Assembly (NCBI GenBank): GCA_026416295.1
Contig: JAOAFL010000058.1
Location: forward strand, 1 to 64,000
Source of the DNA: Burkholderiales bacterium
GTDB lineage: Bacteria > Pseudomonadota > Gammaproteobacteria > Burkholderiales > SG8-39
Length of the DNA: 64,000 nucleotides
Direction: 5' to 3'
In this document: positions 29,218-39,925 of the stretch, piece by piece
Numbering within the stretch: position 1 is the first letter of the stretch
How the letters are laid out: every line of letters starts with the position of its first letter
The notes under the pieces: model-generated
Databases searched by the model: none
Seen by the model: only the letters and a program-made list of their open reading frames with translations
Told to the model about the DNA's origin: nothing
Made by a program: the position numbers and the translations under genes

Positions 29218-30591
29218 ATGGGGTTTGACTGGAGGGGGATGTCGCGCGCCCGGCGAACGGCGCTCGCCGCGATCGGGGCGGTGCTCGTCGGCGCCTGCGC
29301 CGCGGTCGGCACGACCGTCACGTCGAAGGAGTGGCAGTCCCGTGCGAGCGTGGAGTCGCAGGGGCTCCTGCGGGTCGTCGACGGCAAGACGATCCAGCAG
29401 CGCTATCCGTACGGCGGCTTCGGCACCGAGAGCTTTCACGAGTGGCCGACCTACGCCTACGGCGGGCCGGAGTACTTCCCGCCGAAGAAGGGCGAGATGC
29501 CGAAGAACATCAAGGGCGACCCGAAGAAGGGCCACGCGCTCATCCGCGCCTCGGCGAAGGGGCCCTGCACCGGCTGCCACGTGATCCCGGACGCGACCGT
29601 CTGGCCTGCCGGCAACGTCGGGCCGGACCTGCGCGCGATCGGCGCCCGCGGCCTTCCCGACGAACTGCTCTACCAGATCGTCTACGACCCGCGCGTGATC
29701 TACGGGCCGGACACGCCGATGGCGCCCTTCGGCGCCTCGGGCATGTGGACGCCCGAGGAGATCGTTCACGTGGTCGCGTACCTGCAGTCGCTCAAGGGCA
29801 ACCCGCCGGGGCAGCCCGAAAAGGTGACCGACGATCCGCACTGGGATCCGCGCACGCGTCCGGTGGTGCGCCCCGACTACGGCGATCCGCTCGACATCAC
29901 CGCGAACCCGGCGCTCGGCTTTGCGCAGGACATCGCCGTGCCCCTGTGGTCGAAGGCGGGTCCGAAGGGGCAGTCGTGCGCGGGCTGCCACGGTCCGATC
30001 GCTGCGCCCGACGCGCAGCGCCCGCTCGGGGTCATCGCCTCGATGGTGGGGGTCGGCGCGCGCTATCCGAAGTGGTTCGCGAAATACAGCCGCATGATGT
30101 CGGTCGAGGACTTCCTCGCGGTGCACGCGCCGGAGACCACCGGCCACGCGATGCCGAGCCAGGGCGACGAAAACCTCGCGATGTCGATCCTCGTGCGGAT
30201 GCAATCGAACGGCATGCCCTACGCGATCGACCTCGCCGACCGCAACGTCCAGGCGGCGATCAAGCGCGGCGAAGCGTCGTTCTACCGCCGCGTCGGTCAG
30301 CGCGGTCAGGCGTGCGCGCACTGCCACACCGCGCGCGGCGGCGGCAACAAGTTCCTGGGCGGCCGGTTCCTCGCCGACGTCGAAAAGGACACGATGGTCA
30401 ACCATCCGTACTGGCGCACCAACTGGCTGCGCGTGATCGACATCCGCATCCGCATGCAGTGGTGCCTGACGCCGCTGCGGGCGAACATGCTCGCGGGGGA
30501 TGCGCCCGAGTACGCCGACCTCGAGACCTTCCTCGTCGCCAAGCAGACGCAGCGCGGCGATCGCGTGATGGTGCCGCGGCTCGCGCACTGA
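29218..30591 (+). CDS. soxXA: Fused SoxX-SoxA cytochrome c
   Basis: N-terminal CTGCH...MAPFG (SoxX-like) followed in one ORF by CAGCH, CAHCH and MQWCLTPLRAN (SoxA-like). Confidence 0.85.
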   Translation: MGFDWRGMSRARRTALAAIGAVLVGACAAVGTTVTSKEWQSRASVESQGLLRVVDGKTIQQRYPYGGFGTESFHEWPTYAYGGPEYFPPKKGEMPKNIKGDPKKGHALIRASAKGPCTGCHVIPDATVWPAGNVGPDLRAIGARGLPDELLYQIVYDPRVIYGPDTPMAPFGASGMWTPEEIVHVVAYLQSLKGNPPGQPEKVTDDPHWDPRTRPVVRPDYGDPLDITANPALGFAQDIAVPLWSKAGPKGQSCAGCHGPIAAPDAQRPLGVIASMVGVGARYPKWFAKYSRMMSVEDFLAVHAPETTGHAMPSQGDENLAMSILVRMQSNGMPYAIDLADRNVQAAIKRGEASFYRRVGQRGQACAHCHTARGGGNKFLGGRFLADVEKDTMVNHPYWRTNWLRVIDIRIRMQWCLTPLRANMLAGDAPEYADLETFLVAKQTQRGDRVMVPRLAH

Positions 30592-30601
30592 CTGCGCGCC
30601 G

Positions 30602-32305
30602 ATGGAAGTCACCCGGCGCGACTTCCTGAAGCTCGCCGCGATCGCCGGCGCGGCGGGCCTTGCGCGCGCCGACGAGGTCTGGGCGGCGCTCGCGCCCGAG
30701 CGGCTGCTCGACTTCGAACCGCTCGGCAACGTCACCCTCCTTCACACCACCGATACGCACGCGACGCTGCGGCCGGTCTACTACCGCGAGCCCGACACGC
30801 TGCTCGGCATCGGCCCGGAGAGGGGCCAGCCGCCCTACCTCACGGGCGAAGCGTTCCTTGCGCATTACGCGATCGCGCGCGGCTCGGCCGAGGCCTACGC
30901 GCTCACGCACGTCGATTTCGCGGAGCTCGCGCGCCGCTACGGCCGCATGGGCGGCTATGCGCATCTGGCGACGCTGGTCAAGCGCATCCGGGCCGAGCGC
31001 CCCGGGCGCGTGCTCCTCATGGACGGCGGCGATACGCTGCAGGGCTCGGCGACCGCGCTCTGGACGAACGGCGCCGACATGCTGGAAGCGCTCAACCTCC
31101 TCGGCGTGGACGTGATGACCCCGCACTGGGAGTTCACGCTCGCGGGCGGCGTCGCGCGCGTGAAGGAACTCTTCGGCGACAAGGACAGCCGGGGCGCGTT
31201 CCGCGGCGACTTCGTCGCGCAGAACGTGATGGACATCTCCTGGGGGCCGCCCGGCGAGCCGGTGTTCCGGCCCTACGTCGTGCGCGAGGTGGGCGGTGCG
31301 CGCCTCGGCGTGATCGGCCAGGCGTTTCCCTACACGCCCGTCTCCCACCCGCAGCGCTACGTGCCCGACCTCAGTTTCGGCATCCGCGACGGCGAGATGC
31401 AGAAGCACGTGGACGAGCTGCGCGCAAAGCACAAGGTGGACGCGGTGGTCGTGCTCTCGCACAACGGCGTCGCGGTCGATCTGAAGCTCGCCGCGCGCGT
31501 GCGCGGCATCGACGTCATCCTGGGCGGCCACACTCACGACGGGCTGCCCGCGCCGATCCGGGTGGGGGAAACCCTCGTCGTCAACTCCGGCGCGCACGGC
31601 AAGTTCCTGTCGCGGCTCGATCTCGACGTGCGCGACGGGCGCGTGCGCGCCTGGCGCTATAAGCTCATTCCGGTGCTCTCGCAGTTCGTCCCTGCGGACG
31701 CGGAGATGTCGGCGCTCATCGCGCGCCTGCGCGCTCCGTACGAAGCGAAGCTCGCCGAGCCGCTCGCGGTCTCCGAGAGCCTCCTTTTCCGACGCGGCAA
31801 CTTCAACGGCAGCTTCGACGAGGTGATCCTTCAGGCGCTGATGGCGCACTACGGCGCCGAGGTCGCGTTCTCGCCCGGCTTCCGCTGGGGGATCACGGTG
31901 CTGCCCGGACAGACGATCACGCTGGAGGACGTTTACGGCCACACCGCGCTCAGCTATCCGAACACCTGGTCGCGCGAGATGACCGGCGCCGAGATCAAGG
32001 CGGTGATGGAGGACGTCGCCGACAATCTCTTCAACCCCGACCCCTACCTGCGCCAGGGCGGCGACATGGCGCGCGTGGGCGGGGCGACCTACACGATCGA
32101 CCCGACGGCGAAAATGGGAAGCCGCATCCTCGACCTGCGCGTCGGCGGCGCGCCGGTCGATCCGGCGCGCCGCTACAAGGCCGCCGGCTGGGCGAGCATG
32201 ATGGAGGTGGACGGCCCGCCGGTGTGGGACGTCGTCGCCGCGTATCTGCGGCAGGTGAAGCGCGTGCGGGTCGAGGAGCGTTCCCGCGTCCGGGTGAAGG
32301 CGTAA
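30602..32305 (+). CDS. soxB: Thiosulfohydrolase SoxB
   Basis: Tat-type TRRDFLK; TLLHTTDTHATLRPVYYREP; LGGHTHDGLP. Confidence 0.96.
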   Translation: MEVTRRDFLKLAAIAGAAGLARADEVWAALAPERLLDFEPLGNVTLLHTTDTHATLRPVYYREPDTLLGIGPERGQPPYLTGEAFLAHYAIARGSAEAYALTHVDFAELARRYGRMGGYAHLATLVKRIRAERPGRVLLMDGGDTLQGSATALWTNGADMLEALNLLGVDVMTPHWEFTLAGGVARVKELFGDKDSRGAFRGDFVAQNVMDISWGPPGEPVFRPYVVREVGGARLGVIGQAFPYTPVSHPQRYVPDLSFGIRDGEMQKHVDELRAKHKVDAVVVLSHNGVAVDLKLAARVRGIDVILGGHTHDGLPAPIRVGETLVVNSGAHGKFLSRLDLDVRDGRVRAWRYKLIPVLSQFVPADAEMSALIARLRAPYEAKLAEPLAVSESLLFRRGNFNGSFDEVILQALMAHYGAEVAFSPGFRWGITVLPGQTITLEDVYGHTALSYPNTWSREMTGAEIKAVMEDVADNLFNPDPYLRQGGDMARVGGATYTIDPTAKMGSRILDLRVGGAPVDPARRYKAAGWASMMEVDGPPVWDVVAAYLRQVKRVRVEERSRVRVKA

Positions 32306-32316
32306 GATAGCGGGGG

Positions 32317-32862
32317 ATGTCAGCCTTCGCCCGCTTGCCGGCGCTCGTCGTCGTAGTCGCGTTCGCGTTCGCGCTCGCCGGCCCGGCGCCGGCGCAGGAC
32401 CGTCCCGCCGAGACCCATTTCTTCGACGCGAGCTTCGGTGACCTGAAGGAAGAGCTGGAACTTGCGCGCAAGGAGGGGAAAAAGGGGCTCTTCCTCATGT
32501 ACGCCGCCGAGGATTGCCCGCCCTGCATCCGCATGAAGAAGACGATCATGAGCCAGCCGCGCGTGCAGGACCATTTCCGGCGGCACTTCCGGGTCATCCA
32601 TATCGATTTCAACGGGGACGCGGAGGTCGCCGACTTCGACGGCCGGCCGATGCGCAGCAAGGACTTCGCGCAGAAAGTCGCCCGCGTGCGCGGCACGCCG
32701 ACTTTCTCGGTGATCGGGCTGGACGGTCGCGAGCTGCTGCGGCACTACGGCCCGACGCGGGACGCGGAGGAATTCATGCTTTTCGCCGACTACGTCGTCA
32801 GCGGCGCACACCGCGCGCAGCCGTTCGACGCGTGGCGGCGCGAGCGGCTCGCGCGCCGCTGA
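32317..32862 (+). CDS. Secreted thioredoxin-fold protein, SoxW-like
   Basis: Signal peptide, LMYAAEDCPPCIRMKKTI. Confidence 0.82.
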   Translation: MSAFARLPALVVVVAFAFALAGPAPAQDRPAETHFFDASFGDLKEELELARKEGKKGLFLMYAAEDCPPCIRMKKTIMSQPRVQDHFRRHFRVIHIDFNGDAEVADFDGRPMRSKDFAQKVARVRGTPTFSVIGLDGRELLRHYGPTRDAEEFMLFADYVVSGAHRAQPFDAWRRERLARR

Positions 32863-32896
32863 CCGGCGGCGAGCCACACCGGCAAAGGAGGGAGCG

Positions 32897-33334
32897 ATGA
32901 ACAAGCGTAACGCGGCGGCGGGGCTTCTTGCCCTGTCGCTCGTCGTGACCGGGTGCGCGGCGACGCAGAGCATGGTCGGACCCGACAAGGTCGTCTATCA
33001 CATCAACAACACCGAGGCGCAGGCATCCGACGCGCTGCGCAACATCGGCAATCATCTGGAGGTGAACCCGCAGGCGCGGATCGTCGTCGTCGCGCACGCG
33101 CGCGGGGTGGACTTCCTGATGAACGGCGCAAAGGACCGCAACGGCAACCCCTATCAGGCCGCGGTCGAACAGCTGAAGCTGCGGGGCGTGCGCTTCGACG
33201 TGTGCGAGATCACGCTGCGCAACCGCAATCTCACGCGCGAGCAGTTCATCCCGGACGCGACGTTCGTGCCCTCGGGGGTGGCCGAAATCACCCGCCTGCA
33301 GCAGCGCGAGGGCTTTGCGTACCTGAGGCCCTGA
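32897..33334 (+). CDS. DsrE-like lipoprotein of the sox locus
   Basis: Lipobox LVVTGCAATQ; DsrE-like body KVVYHINNTEAQASDALRNIGNHL...GVRFDVCEITL. Confidence 0.78.
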   Translation: MNKRNAAAGLLALSLVVTGCAATQSMVGPDKVVYHINNTEAQASDALRNIGNHLEVNPQARIVVVAHARGVDFLMNGAKDRNGNPYQAAVEQLKLRGVRFDVCEITLRNRNLTREQFIPDATFVPSGVAEITRLQQREGFAYLRP

Positions 33335-33528
33335 GGCGCGCCCGGCGCCTGCGCCGGCAAAGACGCGCGATCATCGGCGCGCGCAGACGCCGGGCGATGC
33401 ACCCGCGACGCAGCACAATGCTCGGGGCGGGCAGGGCGCCGGCCGGCCCCGCACAAGGTCTGCGACTGACCCCCGTCGCGTCGCCAAGCGGCGGCAAGCG
33501 GCAGCGCGGTAAAGCGAGTGGGCTCGCC

Positions 33529-33552
33529 GATCCGGGCGGCACCGCCCGGATC
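33529..33552. other. Perfect hairpin downstream of the sox locus
   Basis: GATCCGGGCG-GCAC-CGCCCGGATC; no T-tract. Confidence 0.45.
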
Positions 33553-33590
33553 GAGGGCACGTTCGCCTGAATCCGCTCGAGCGCCACCGC

Positions 33591-34775
33591 ATGCGCCTTG
33601 GGCCGGCCGCGCGCAGCGCCTGCGCGCTCGGTGCCGCGACCGCGCTCAACCTGCCCTTCGGCACGCTCTACGCCTTCAGCGTGCTCCTTGCGCCGATCGA
33701 GGCGAGCCTCGCGGTCGGGCGCGCGGCGACGAGCTTCGTGTTCGCGCTCGCGATCGTGACGCTCACCGCCGGCATGATGCTCGCCCCGCGGCTGTACCGC
33801 ACGACGCCGCCGGCGCTCGTTGCGCTCGGCTGCGGGTCGGCGAGCGCGGCCGGCCTTGCGCTTGCCGCCTCGGCCCGCGAGCTTGTGCAGTTCGCGCTCG
33901 GCTACGGCGTCCTCTTCGGACTCGGCGCAGGCGTCGGCTACATCCTCGTGCAGCAGGGCGTCAACCAGACCGTGCGTGCGCGAAGCGGGCTCGCCAACGG
34001 CTATGTGGTGAGCCTCTATCCGCTCGGGGCGATGATCGGCGCGCCGCTTCTTGCCGCCGCGAACGCGCGCTGGGGGCTCGCCGCCACGCTCGCCGGTCTC
34101 GCGGCAGCGGCGTTTTTCGGCTGCGCGCTCGCCGCCGCGCTGTACCGGGCCTCGAGTATCCGCATGCACGACGCCTCAGGCGCCGCCCCCTCGGGCGAGC
34201 CGCAATGGCCGCTTTTCCTGCGTCTGAGCGCCCTTTTCTTTCTCGCTGCCTCGGCGGGGCTGCTCGTCCTCAGTCAGGCGGCCGGGATCGTGCGCGCCTA
34301 CGGGGGCGAGGCCGCGCTTGCGGTCGGCGCGACCACCTTCATCACCGGCGCGATCGCCGCCTCGCGCGTCGCCGGCGGCTGGCTGACCGACCGCTTTCCG
34401 GTGCCGCAGGTCGCGGTCGGGGCGAACCTCTGCTCCCTCGCCGGCGCGCTCGCGCTCTGGCTCTGGCCCGCGCCGCAGACGGCGGTGCCCGCGCTTGCGA
34501 TGCTCGGCATGGGTTACGGGTTCGTCTCGGGCCTTTCGGCAGCGGCGATCGCGCGGTACTGGCCGCGCAACGCCTTCGGCCAGGTCGCGAGCCGCCTGTA
34601 CGTCGCCTGGTGCCTTGCGGCGCTTCTCCTTCCGGTCGTCGCCGGATGGCTTTTCGACCGCACCGGTGGCTATGGCACAGCGGTCGCGATCGCCGGGGCG
34701 CTCAGCGCCGCCGGCGCGCTCGTCGGTGCCGGCCTGCCGCGGCGGCCGAGCGCGGCCGCGCCGAAGGACCGCTGA
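33591..34775 (+). CDS. Major facilitator superfamily transporter, OFA-like
   Basis: 12-TM-like hydrophobic ORF with LPFGTLYAFSVLLAPIE. Confidence 0.8.
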   Translation: MRLGPAARSACALGAATALNLPFGTLYAFSVLLAPIEASLAVGRAATSFVFALAIVTLTAGMMLAPRLYRTTPPALVALGCGSASAAGLALAASARELVQFALGYGVLFGLGAGVGYILVQQGVNQTVRARSGLANGYVVSLYPLGAMIGAPLLAAANARWGLAATLAGLAAAAFFGCALAAALYRASSIRMHDASGAAPSGEPQWPLFLRLSALFFLAASAGLLVLSQAAGIVRAYGGEAALAVGATTFITGAIAASRVAGGWLTDRFPVPQVAVGANLCSLAGALALWLWPAPQTAVPALAMLGMGYGFVSGLSAAAIARYWPRNAFGQVASRLYVAWCLAALLLPVVAGWLFDRTGGYGTAVAIAGALSAAGALVGAGLPRRPSAAAPKDR

Positions 34776-34776
34776 C

Positions 34777-35358
34777 CTACGCGCCTTCGACCGCGGGTTC
34801 GTGCAACGACACGCGCCGCAGGAGCGGCTCGAAGTCGGCGAGCGCAGGTGTGCGCGTCCCCGGCTCTTTTGCCCGGTCGTCCCACCGCCGCAACCGCACC
34901 GCGTCGAGCGCGTACGGCCGGGCGATGAAGCGCTCGGCTTCGAGCGGCGAGAGCGGCCCGCCTTGCAGCTCCAGGCTGTGGCGCGAGGCGCTCGAGAGCC
35001 GCTCGAGGTACCGCCGGTCGGCGCGGCAGAGGAACCGTTTCGCATCGACGTGCAGCCGGATCGGCTCGAGCACCGCCTCCGGAAAAAGGCCGCGCAGGAA
35101 CGCGACCGCGACCCGCTCGTGCGCGTCGTCCAGGTCGCGCTCGAGGCTGTGCGGCACCTCGGTCACCAGGTGCCCGAGGTCGTGCAGGAGCGCCGCCGCG
35201 ACGAGCGGCTCGCTCGCCCCTTCCTCGAGCGCGAGCGCCGCGCACTGCAACGCGTGCTCGAGCTGGCTCACCGCTTCCGAGCCGTACCAGCGCGCGCCGC
35301 GCGAGGCGTAGAGCTCGAGGATCGCGCTCACGTCGCGGGCCGTCGCGCAGCCGCTCAT
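34777..35358 (-). CDS. HD-domain protein associated with phosphonate operons
   Basis: [13 protein letters not shown] motif; overlaps phnE start. Confidence 0.8.
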   Translation of the reverse strand: MSGCATARDVSAILELYASRGARWYGSEAVSQLEHALQCAALALEEGASEPLVAAALLHDLGHLVTEVPHSLERDLDDAHERVAVAFLRGLFPEAVLEPIRLHVDAKRFLCRADRRYLERLSSASRHSLELQGGPLSPLEAERFIARPYALDAVRLRRWDDRAKEPGTRTPALADFEPLLRRVSLHEPAVEGA

Positions 35359-36143
35359 ACGAGGGCACGGCGCAGCCGCGCCGAGGCGAGGTCCACGAGG
35401 CTCACGGTGGCGACGACGATGATCAGCACCGCGCAGGTCTCGGCGTACTGGAAGCCCCGGATGATCTCCCAGAGCACCAGGCCGATGCCGCCGGCGCCGA
35501 CCATGCCGACCACCGACGCCGAGCGCACGTTCGCCTCGAAGCGATAGAGCGAATACGAGATCCAGAGCGGCATCACCTGCGGCAACACGCCGTAGGCGAT
35601 CTCCTCCAGCTTGCGCGCGCCGGTCGCGCGGATGCCTTCGACCGGCTGCGGGTCGATCGCCTCGACCGCCTCGGAAAAGAGCTTCGCGAGCGTGCCGGTG
35701 GTGTGCACCCAGAGCGCGAGCACGCCGGCGAAGGGTCCGAGGCCCACCGCGACCACGAACAGCATCGCGAACACCATCTCGTTGATCGCGCGGCAGGCGT
35801 CCATCAGGCGCCGGACCGGCTGGTGGATCCACCACGGCGCGATGTTCGCCGACGAAAGCAGCCCGAGCGGTACCGCGCACGCGACCGCGAGCGCCGTTCC
35901 CCAGAGCGCGATCTGCAGCGTGACCAGCATTTCCTGCAGGTAGTGGCGCCACTGGCGGAAGTCCGGGGGAAAGAAATCGGCGGCGAACTTCGCCATGTTG
36001 CCCGCGTCGCGCACGAGATCGCCCGGGCGCAGGTCCGCCCCCTGCCAGGAGGCGGCAAGCAGCGCGAGCACGACGCCCCAGGCGAGCAGCGTCGGCAGCC
36101 CCGGGCGCGGCAGCGCCGGAGCGCGGGCGAGCGCCGCGTTCAC
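35355..36143 (-). CDS. phnE: Phosphonate ABC transporter permease
   Basis: [46 protein letters not shown]. Confidence 0.92.
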   Translation of the reverse strand: MNAALARAPALPRPGLPTLLAWGVVLALLAASWQGADLRPGDLVRDAGNMAKFAADFFPPDFRQWRHYLQEMLVTLQIALWGTALAVACAVPLGLLSSANIAPWWIHQPVRRLMDACRAINEMVFAMLFVVAVGLGPFAGVLALWVHTTGTLAKLFSEAVEAIDPQPVEGIRATGARKLEEIAYGVLPQVMPLWISYSLYRFEANVRSASVVGMVGAGGIGLVLWEIIRGFQYAETCAVLIIVVATVSLVDLASARLRRALV

Positions 36144-36147
36144 CGCA

Positions 36148-37122
36148 TTACCTCGCGAGCGCCGCCATCTGCGCGTTCAGCTCCGCGAGCCGCCGGTCGA
36201 TCTCCGCGACCCGCGCCTGTTTCTCGGCGGCCGGCAGGCGCTCGTCGCGCTCGAGCGCGAGCTTCTGGCGAAACAGCTCGAGCTGCCGGATCGGCAGCAG
36301 CTGGTTGTTGTCGGAGGCCTTGAAGCCGGCGATGCCGATCCTGCGCAGCGCCTCGCGTTCGCGCTCGTTCTTGCCGTAGTTGACGAAGAACGCGCGGATT
36401 TTCTCCTTGAGCTGCGGATCGAGGTCGCGGCGCCAGACCATGGGATCGGAGGGAATGAGCGGCGACTTCCAGATGATGCGCAGCTCCTTGGCGCGCTCCG
36501 GGTAGCGGCGCGCGAATTTCTCGTAGCTCTCGTTGTTGCCGGTCGCGACGTCCACCTGGCGCATCGCCACGGCCATCATGTTCGTTTCGTGGTTCGCCTG
36601 GCGCATCGCCTTGAACGAGGTCTTGGGATCCAGGCCGTTCAGCGCCATCGCGTAGTAGCCGGGCACGAGGTAGCCGGAGGTCGAGTTCGAATCGCCGAAG
36701 CCGAGGACGATGTTCTTCGCGTTCTTCTTCACGTCCTCGAGCGAGTGATAGGGGCTGTCGCGATGCGCGAACAGGTACGACCAGTAGCCGGGCGCGCCGC
36801 CTTCGGCGATCTGCTGCGCGAACACCTCGCCGAAGGCGCGGTCGACCGCCTCCATGCCGGATTTGTTGCCGTGCCAGGCGATCTGCACCTTGCCGAAGCG
36901 CATCGCCTCGATGATCCCGCCGTAGTCCGGCGCGAAAAACGCGTTCACGCGGATGCCGAGGTGCTTCTGAAGGTCCTCGAGCAGCACCGCCCAGTCCTGC
37001 TTGAGCGCCTGGGTGGATTCGGTGGAGATGATGCCGAAGTTGATCTCGGCGGGCGTCTGGGCCGACGCCGGCGCGGCGAGCGCCGCGGCGGCGGCGAGCC
37101 CCGCGAGCAGTCGTCTGATCAT
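36148..37122 (-). CDS. phnD: Phosphonate ABC transporter substrate-binding protein
   Basis: Signal peptide; [31 protein letters not shown]. Confidence 0.92.
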   Translation of the reverse strand: MIRRLLAGLAAAAALAAPASAQTPAEINFGIISTESTQALKQDWAVLLEDLQKHLGIRVNAFFAPDYGGIIEAMRFGKVQIAWHGNKSGMEAVDRAFGEVFAQQIAEGGAPGYWSYLFAHRDSPYHSLEDVKKNAKNIVLGFGDSNSTSGYLVPGYYAMALNGLDPKTSFKAMRQANHETNMMAVAMRQVDVATGNNESYEKFARRYPERAKELRIIWKSPLIPSDPMVWRRDLDPQLKEKIRAFFVNYGKNEREREALRRIGIAGFKASDNNQLLPIRQLELFRQKLALERDERLPAAEKQARVAEIDRRLAELNAQMAALAR

Positions 37123-37158
37123 CGAACGCTCCTTCTGCGCAACCGCGGGCGGCGTCGT

Positions 37159-38013
37159 TCAGGCGGCGAGCGCCGCCCGTCTTGCGTCCCGCGCGCCGGC
37201 CGCCTGCTCGCGGCGCTCGGGAAGAGGAATCCAGTCCGGCAGCCCGAGGATCTCGTCGGCCTCGGCACCGTAGAGGCGCCTCAGCGTCTCGCCGTCGAGC
37301 GCCGCCGACGGCCCGTCGTAGACCACGCGGCCCGCGGCGAGCGCGACCACCCGCGCGCAGTAGCGCAGCGCCACATGCACCTGGTGCAGCGACACGAGCA
37401 CGGTGCAACCGTCCTCGCGGTTGATCGCGGCGAGGATCTCCATCACCCGGCGCGCGGATTCCGGATCGAGCGAGGCGATCGGCTCGTCGGCGAGCACGAC
37501 GCGCGCGCCCTGCACCAGCGCGCGCGCGATTGCCGCGCGCTGCTGCTGGCCGCCCGAGAGGGTCGAGGCGCGCTGCGCGGCGAACTCGGCGATGCCGACG
37601 CGCGCGAGCGCCTCGTAGCCGAGACGCACGTCCTCGCGGCGAAAGAGCCGCGGCAGCGTGCGCCAGAGCGGCGTGCGGTGCAGCGTGCCGGTCATGACGT
37701 TGACGATGAGCGGCAGCCGCCCCACCAGGTTGAACTGCTGGAAGACGAAGCCGATGCCGGCGCGCACCTCGCGGATGTCGGCGGCAAGGCGTCCGGCGCG
37801 CTGAACGAGCCGGCCATGGACGCGGATTTCGCCCGAGCCGCGGTCGGCGACCGCGAGCCCGGCGATGTGGCGCAGCAGCGTGCTCTTTCCGGAGCCCGAG
37901 GCGCCGATCAGCGCCACCATCTCGCCGGGCCGGATGTCGAGCGAGACGTCGTCGAGCGCGCGGCGCGCGCCGAAGGTCTTCGTCAGATGCGCGATGCCGA
38001 TGGCGGGCGTCAT
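37159..38013 (-). CDS. phnC: Phosphonate ABC transporter ATP-binding protein
   Basis: Walker [29 protein letters not shown]. Confidence 0.92.
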   Translation of the reverse strand: MTPAIGIAHLTKTFGARRALDDVSLDIRPGEMVALIGASGSGKSTLLRHIAGLAVADRGSGEIRVHGRLVQRAGRLAADIREVRAGIGFVFQQFNLVGRLPLIVNVMTGTLHRTPLWRTLPRLFRREDVRLGYEALARVGIAEFAAQRASTLSGGQQQRAAIARALVQGARVVLADEPIASLDPESARRVMEILAAINREDGCTVLVSLHQVHVALRYCARVVALAAGRVVYDGPSAALDGETLRRLYGAEADEILGLPDWIPLPERREQAAGARDARRAALAA

Positions 38014-38053
38014 GGTGCGAGATCGCGTGCGGCCGCGAGTCTGGACCGGCGAG

Positions 38054-38082
38054 GTGACAGGCGATTGACGGCTCGGTGACGG
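38054..38082 (-). promoter_or_regulatory. Triple half-site Pho box for phnCDE
   Basis: Plus-strand GTGACAG-GCGA-TTGACGG-CTCG-GTGACGG: three half-sites at exact 11-bp period, about 41 bp upstream of phnC. Confidence 0.75.
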
Positions 38083-38096
38083 AATCGCGTCGCGCC

Positions 38097-39236
38097 TCAG
38101 GCGACCCGCACGCCCTCGCGCCAGACGGCACGCACGACCGGCTGCTCGCCCGCAAGGCGCACCTGCACGAGGTCGGCGCGCAAGCCCGGCGCGATCGCGC
38201 CGCGGTCCTCGAGCCCCGCCGCGCGCGCCGGCTGCAGGCTCACCGTCGCCACCGCCTGCGCGAGCGTGAATCCGGCCTGCGCGACCAGGCGGAACGCGCC
38301 CGCGAGCAGGCTCGCCGGCACGTAGTCCGAAGACAGCGCGTCGAGCAAGCCGGCGCGCGCGAGATCGAGCACGGCGACGTTGCCCGAGTGCGAGCCGCCG
38401 CGCACGAGGTTCGGCGCGCCGGCGACGATCGTCATCGCGCGGCCGCGCGCCGCGCGCGCCGCCTCGAGCCGCGTCGGGAATTCGGCGATGGTGGCGCCGT
38501 CGGCGTGCGCCTCGGCGACGTGCTCGGGCCGCGTGTCGTCGTGACTCGCGAGCGGGATCGCGCGCGCTCGCGCCCAGTCGCAGAAGAAACGCCGGTTGGG
38601 CGCCGCGTGGCGCGCCTGCAGCTCGCGCGCCTCGGCGAGCATGCGCGCGAACTTCGCCTCCGACCAGCCTTTCTTTCCGCAGTAGTAGACCCGCGCCTGC
38701 TCGACGTCCTCCCACTGGCGCTGGCCCGGGGTGTGGTCCATGAGCGAGACCAGCCCGACGAGCGGATGCTCGGCGAACGGCGCGAACAGCTCGCGCGCGT
38801 TCGGCGCCGGAAGCTCGATGCGCGCGTGCACGCGGTGCTCGGCGCGCAGCAGCCCCTCGCGTGCGGCGCGCGCGATCGCCGCGAGCGCCGGCGCCATGTC
38901 CTGCCCGCGCACCGCCTCCGGGTCGGCGTCGCCCACGCCGAGCGCGTCGAACACCGTGGTGATGCCCGCAGCCGCCACCTCGGCGTCGTGCGCGAGCAGC
39001 GCCGGCAACGCCGGCCAGTGCACTTTCGGCCGCGGCATCAGGTGGCGCTCGAAGTTGTCGGTGTGCAGCTCGACCAGCCCCGGCAGCAGGAAGTCGCCCT
39101 CCAGGTCGGCGCCGACCAGCCCTGCGCCCGGGTCGACCGCCACGATGCGCCCCTCGCGCACCGCGACCGAGGCGCGAACGACCTCGCCCTCGGTCACCAC
39201 GCGGGCGTTGCGCAGCGCGAGCGCCGCGCCGCTCAT
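38097..39236 (-). CDS. phnM: PhnM, C-P lyase pathway diphosphatase
   Basis: [25 protein letters not shown]; operon. Confidence 0.94.
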   Translation of the reverse strand: MSGAALALRNARVVTEGEVVRASVAVREGRIVAVDPGAGLVGADLEGDFLLPGLVELHTDNFERHLMPRPKVHWPALPALLAHDAEVAAAGITTVFDALGVGDADPEAVRGQDMAPALAAIARAAREGLLRAEHRVHARIELPAPNARELFAPFAEHPLVGLVSLMDHTPGQRQWEDVEQARVYYCGKKGWSEAKFARMLAEARELQARHAAPNRRFFCDWARARAIPLASHDDTRPEHVAEAHADGATIAEFPTRLEAARAARGRAMTIVAGAPNLVRGGSHSGNVAVLDLARAGLLDALSSDYVPASLLAGAFRLVAQAGFTLAQAVATVSLQPARAAGLEDRGAIAPGLRADLVQVRLAGEQPVVRAVWREGVRVA

Positions 39237-39925
39237 CGCCCGCGCTCCAGGTCGAAGACGCGGGTCGCGACCGCGTCGCGCACCCGCGCGTCGTGAAAGA
39301 TGCCGACGATCGCGGCGCCGGCGCGCCGCAGCTCGCCGATCAGCGCGACGACGGTCGCGCGGTTGTCGGCATCGAGCGCGGCGGTCGGCTCGTCGAGCAG
39401 CAGCACCGGCCGCGGCTCGAGCAGCGCGCGCGCGATGTTGACCCGCTGCTGCTCGCCGCCGGAAAAGGTCGCCGGCGGCACCTCCCACAGGCGCATCGGC
39501 ACCCGCAGGCGAAGCAGCAGCTGCCCCGCGGCGCGGCGCGCTGCGGCGAGCGCCTCGGCGCTCTCGCCGCAGCGCTCGATGAGCGGCTCGGCGACCACGT
39601 CGAGGGCGGGCACACGCGGGACCGCGCGCAGGAACTGGCTGACGTAGCCGAGCGCCTCGCGCCGCAGCGCAAGGAGCTCGCGCGGCGGCGCGCCGACCAC
39701 CTCGCGGCCGAGCACGCGGATCGAGCCGGCGTTCGCGCGGTAGGTGCCGTAGATGCATTTGAGCAGCGTGCTCTTGCCGGAACCGGAACGCCCTTCGAGC
39801 GCGACGCATTCGCCCGCGCGCACCTCGAGCGTAACGTCCCGCAGCACGCGCAGCTCGACCCCGCCCTGCGCGTGCAGGACGAACGACTTGCACAACCCCC
39901 GGATCGCGAGCGCGGGCTCGTTCAT
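39233..39925 (-). CDS. phnL: PhnL, ABC-type ATPase of C-P lyase
   Basis: Walker [26 protein letters not shown]. Confidence 0.92.
   Translation of the reverse strand: MNEPALAIRGLCKSFVLHAQGGVELRVLRDVTLEVRAGECVALEGRSGSGKSTLLKCIYGTYRANAGSIRVLGREVVGAPPRELLALRREALGYVSQFLRAVPRVPALDVVAEPLIERCGESAEALAAARRAAGQLLLRLRVPMRLWEVPPATFSGGEQQRVNIARALLEPRPVLLLDEPTAALDADNRATVVALIGELRRAGAAIVGIFHDARVRDAVATRVFDLERGR

Noticed and set aside
33529-33552. Perfect hairpin after the sox locus considered as a rho-independent terminator
   Set aside because: No T-tract follows it on either strand, so it is kept only as a hairpin.
36140-38155. 671-aa minus-strand ORF overlapping phnD and phnC in another frame
   Set aside because: Out-of-frame shadow of phnC/phnD; low-complexity Arg/Ala-rich translation.
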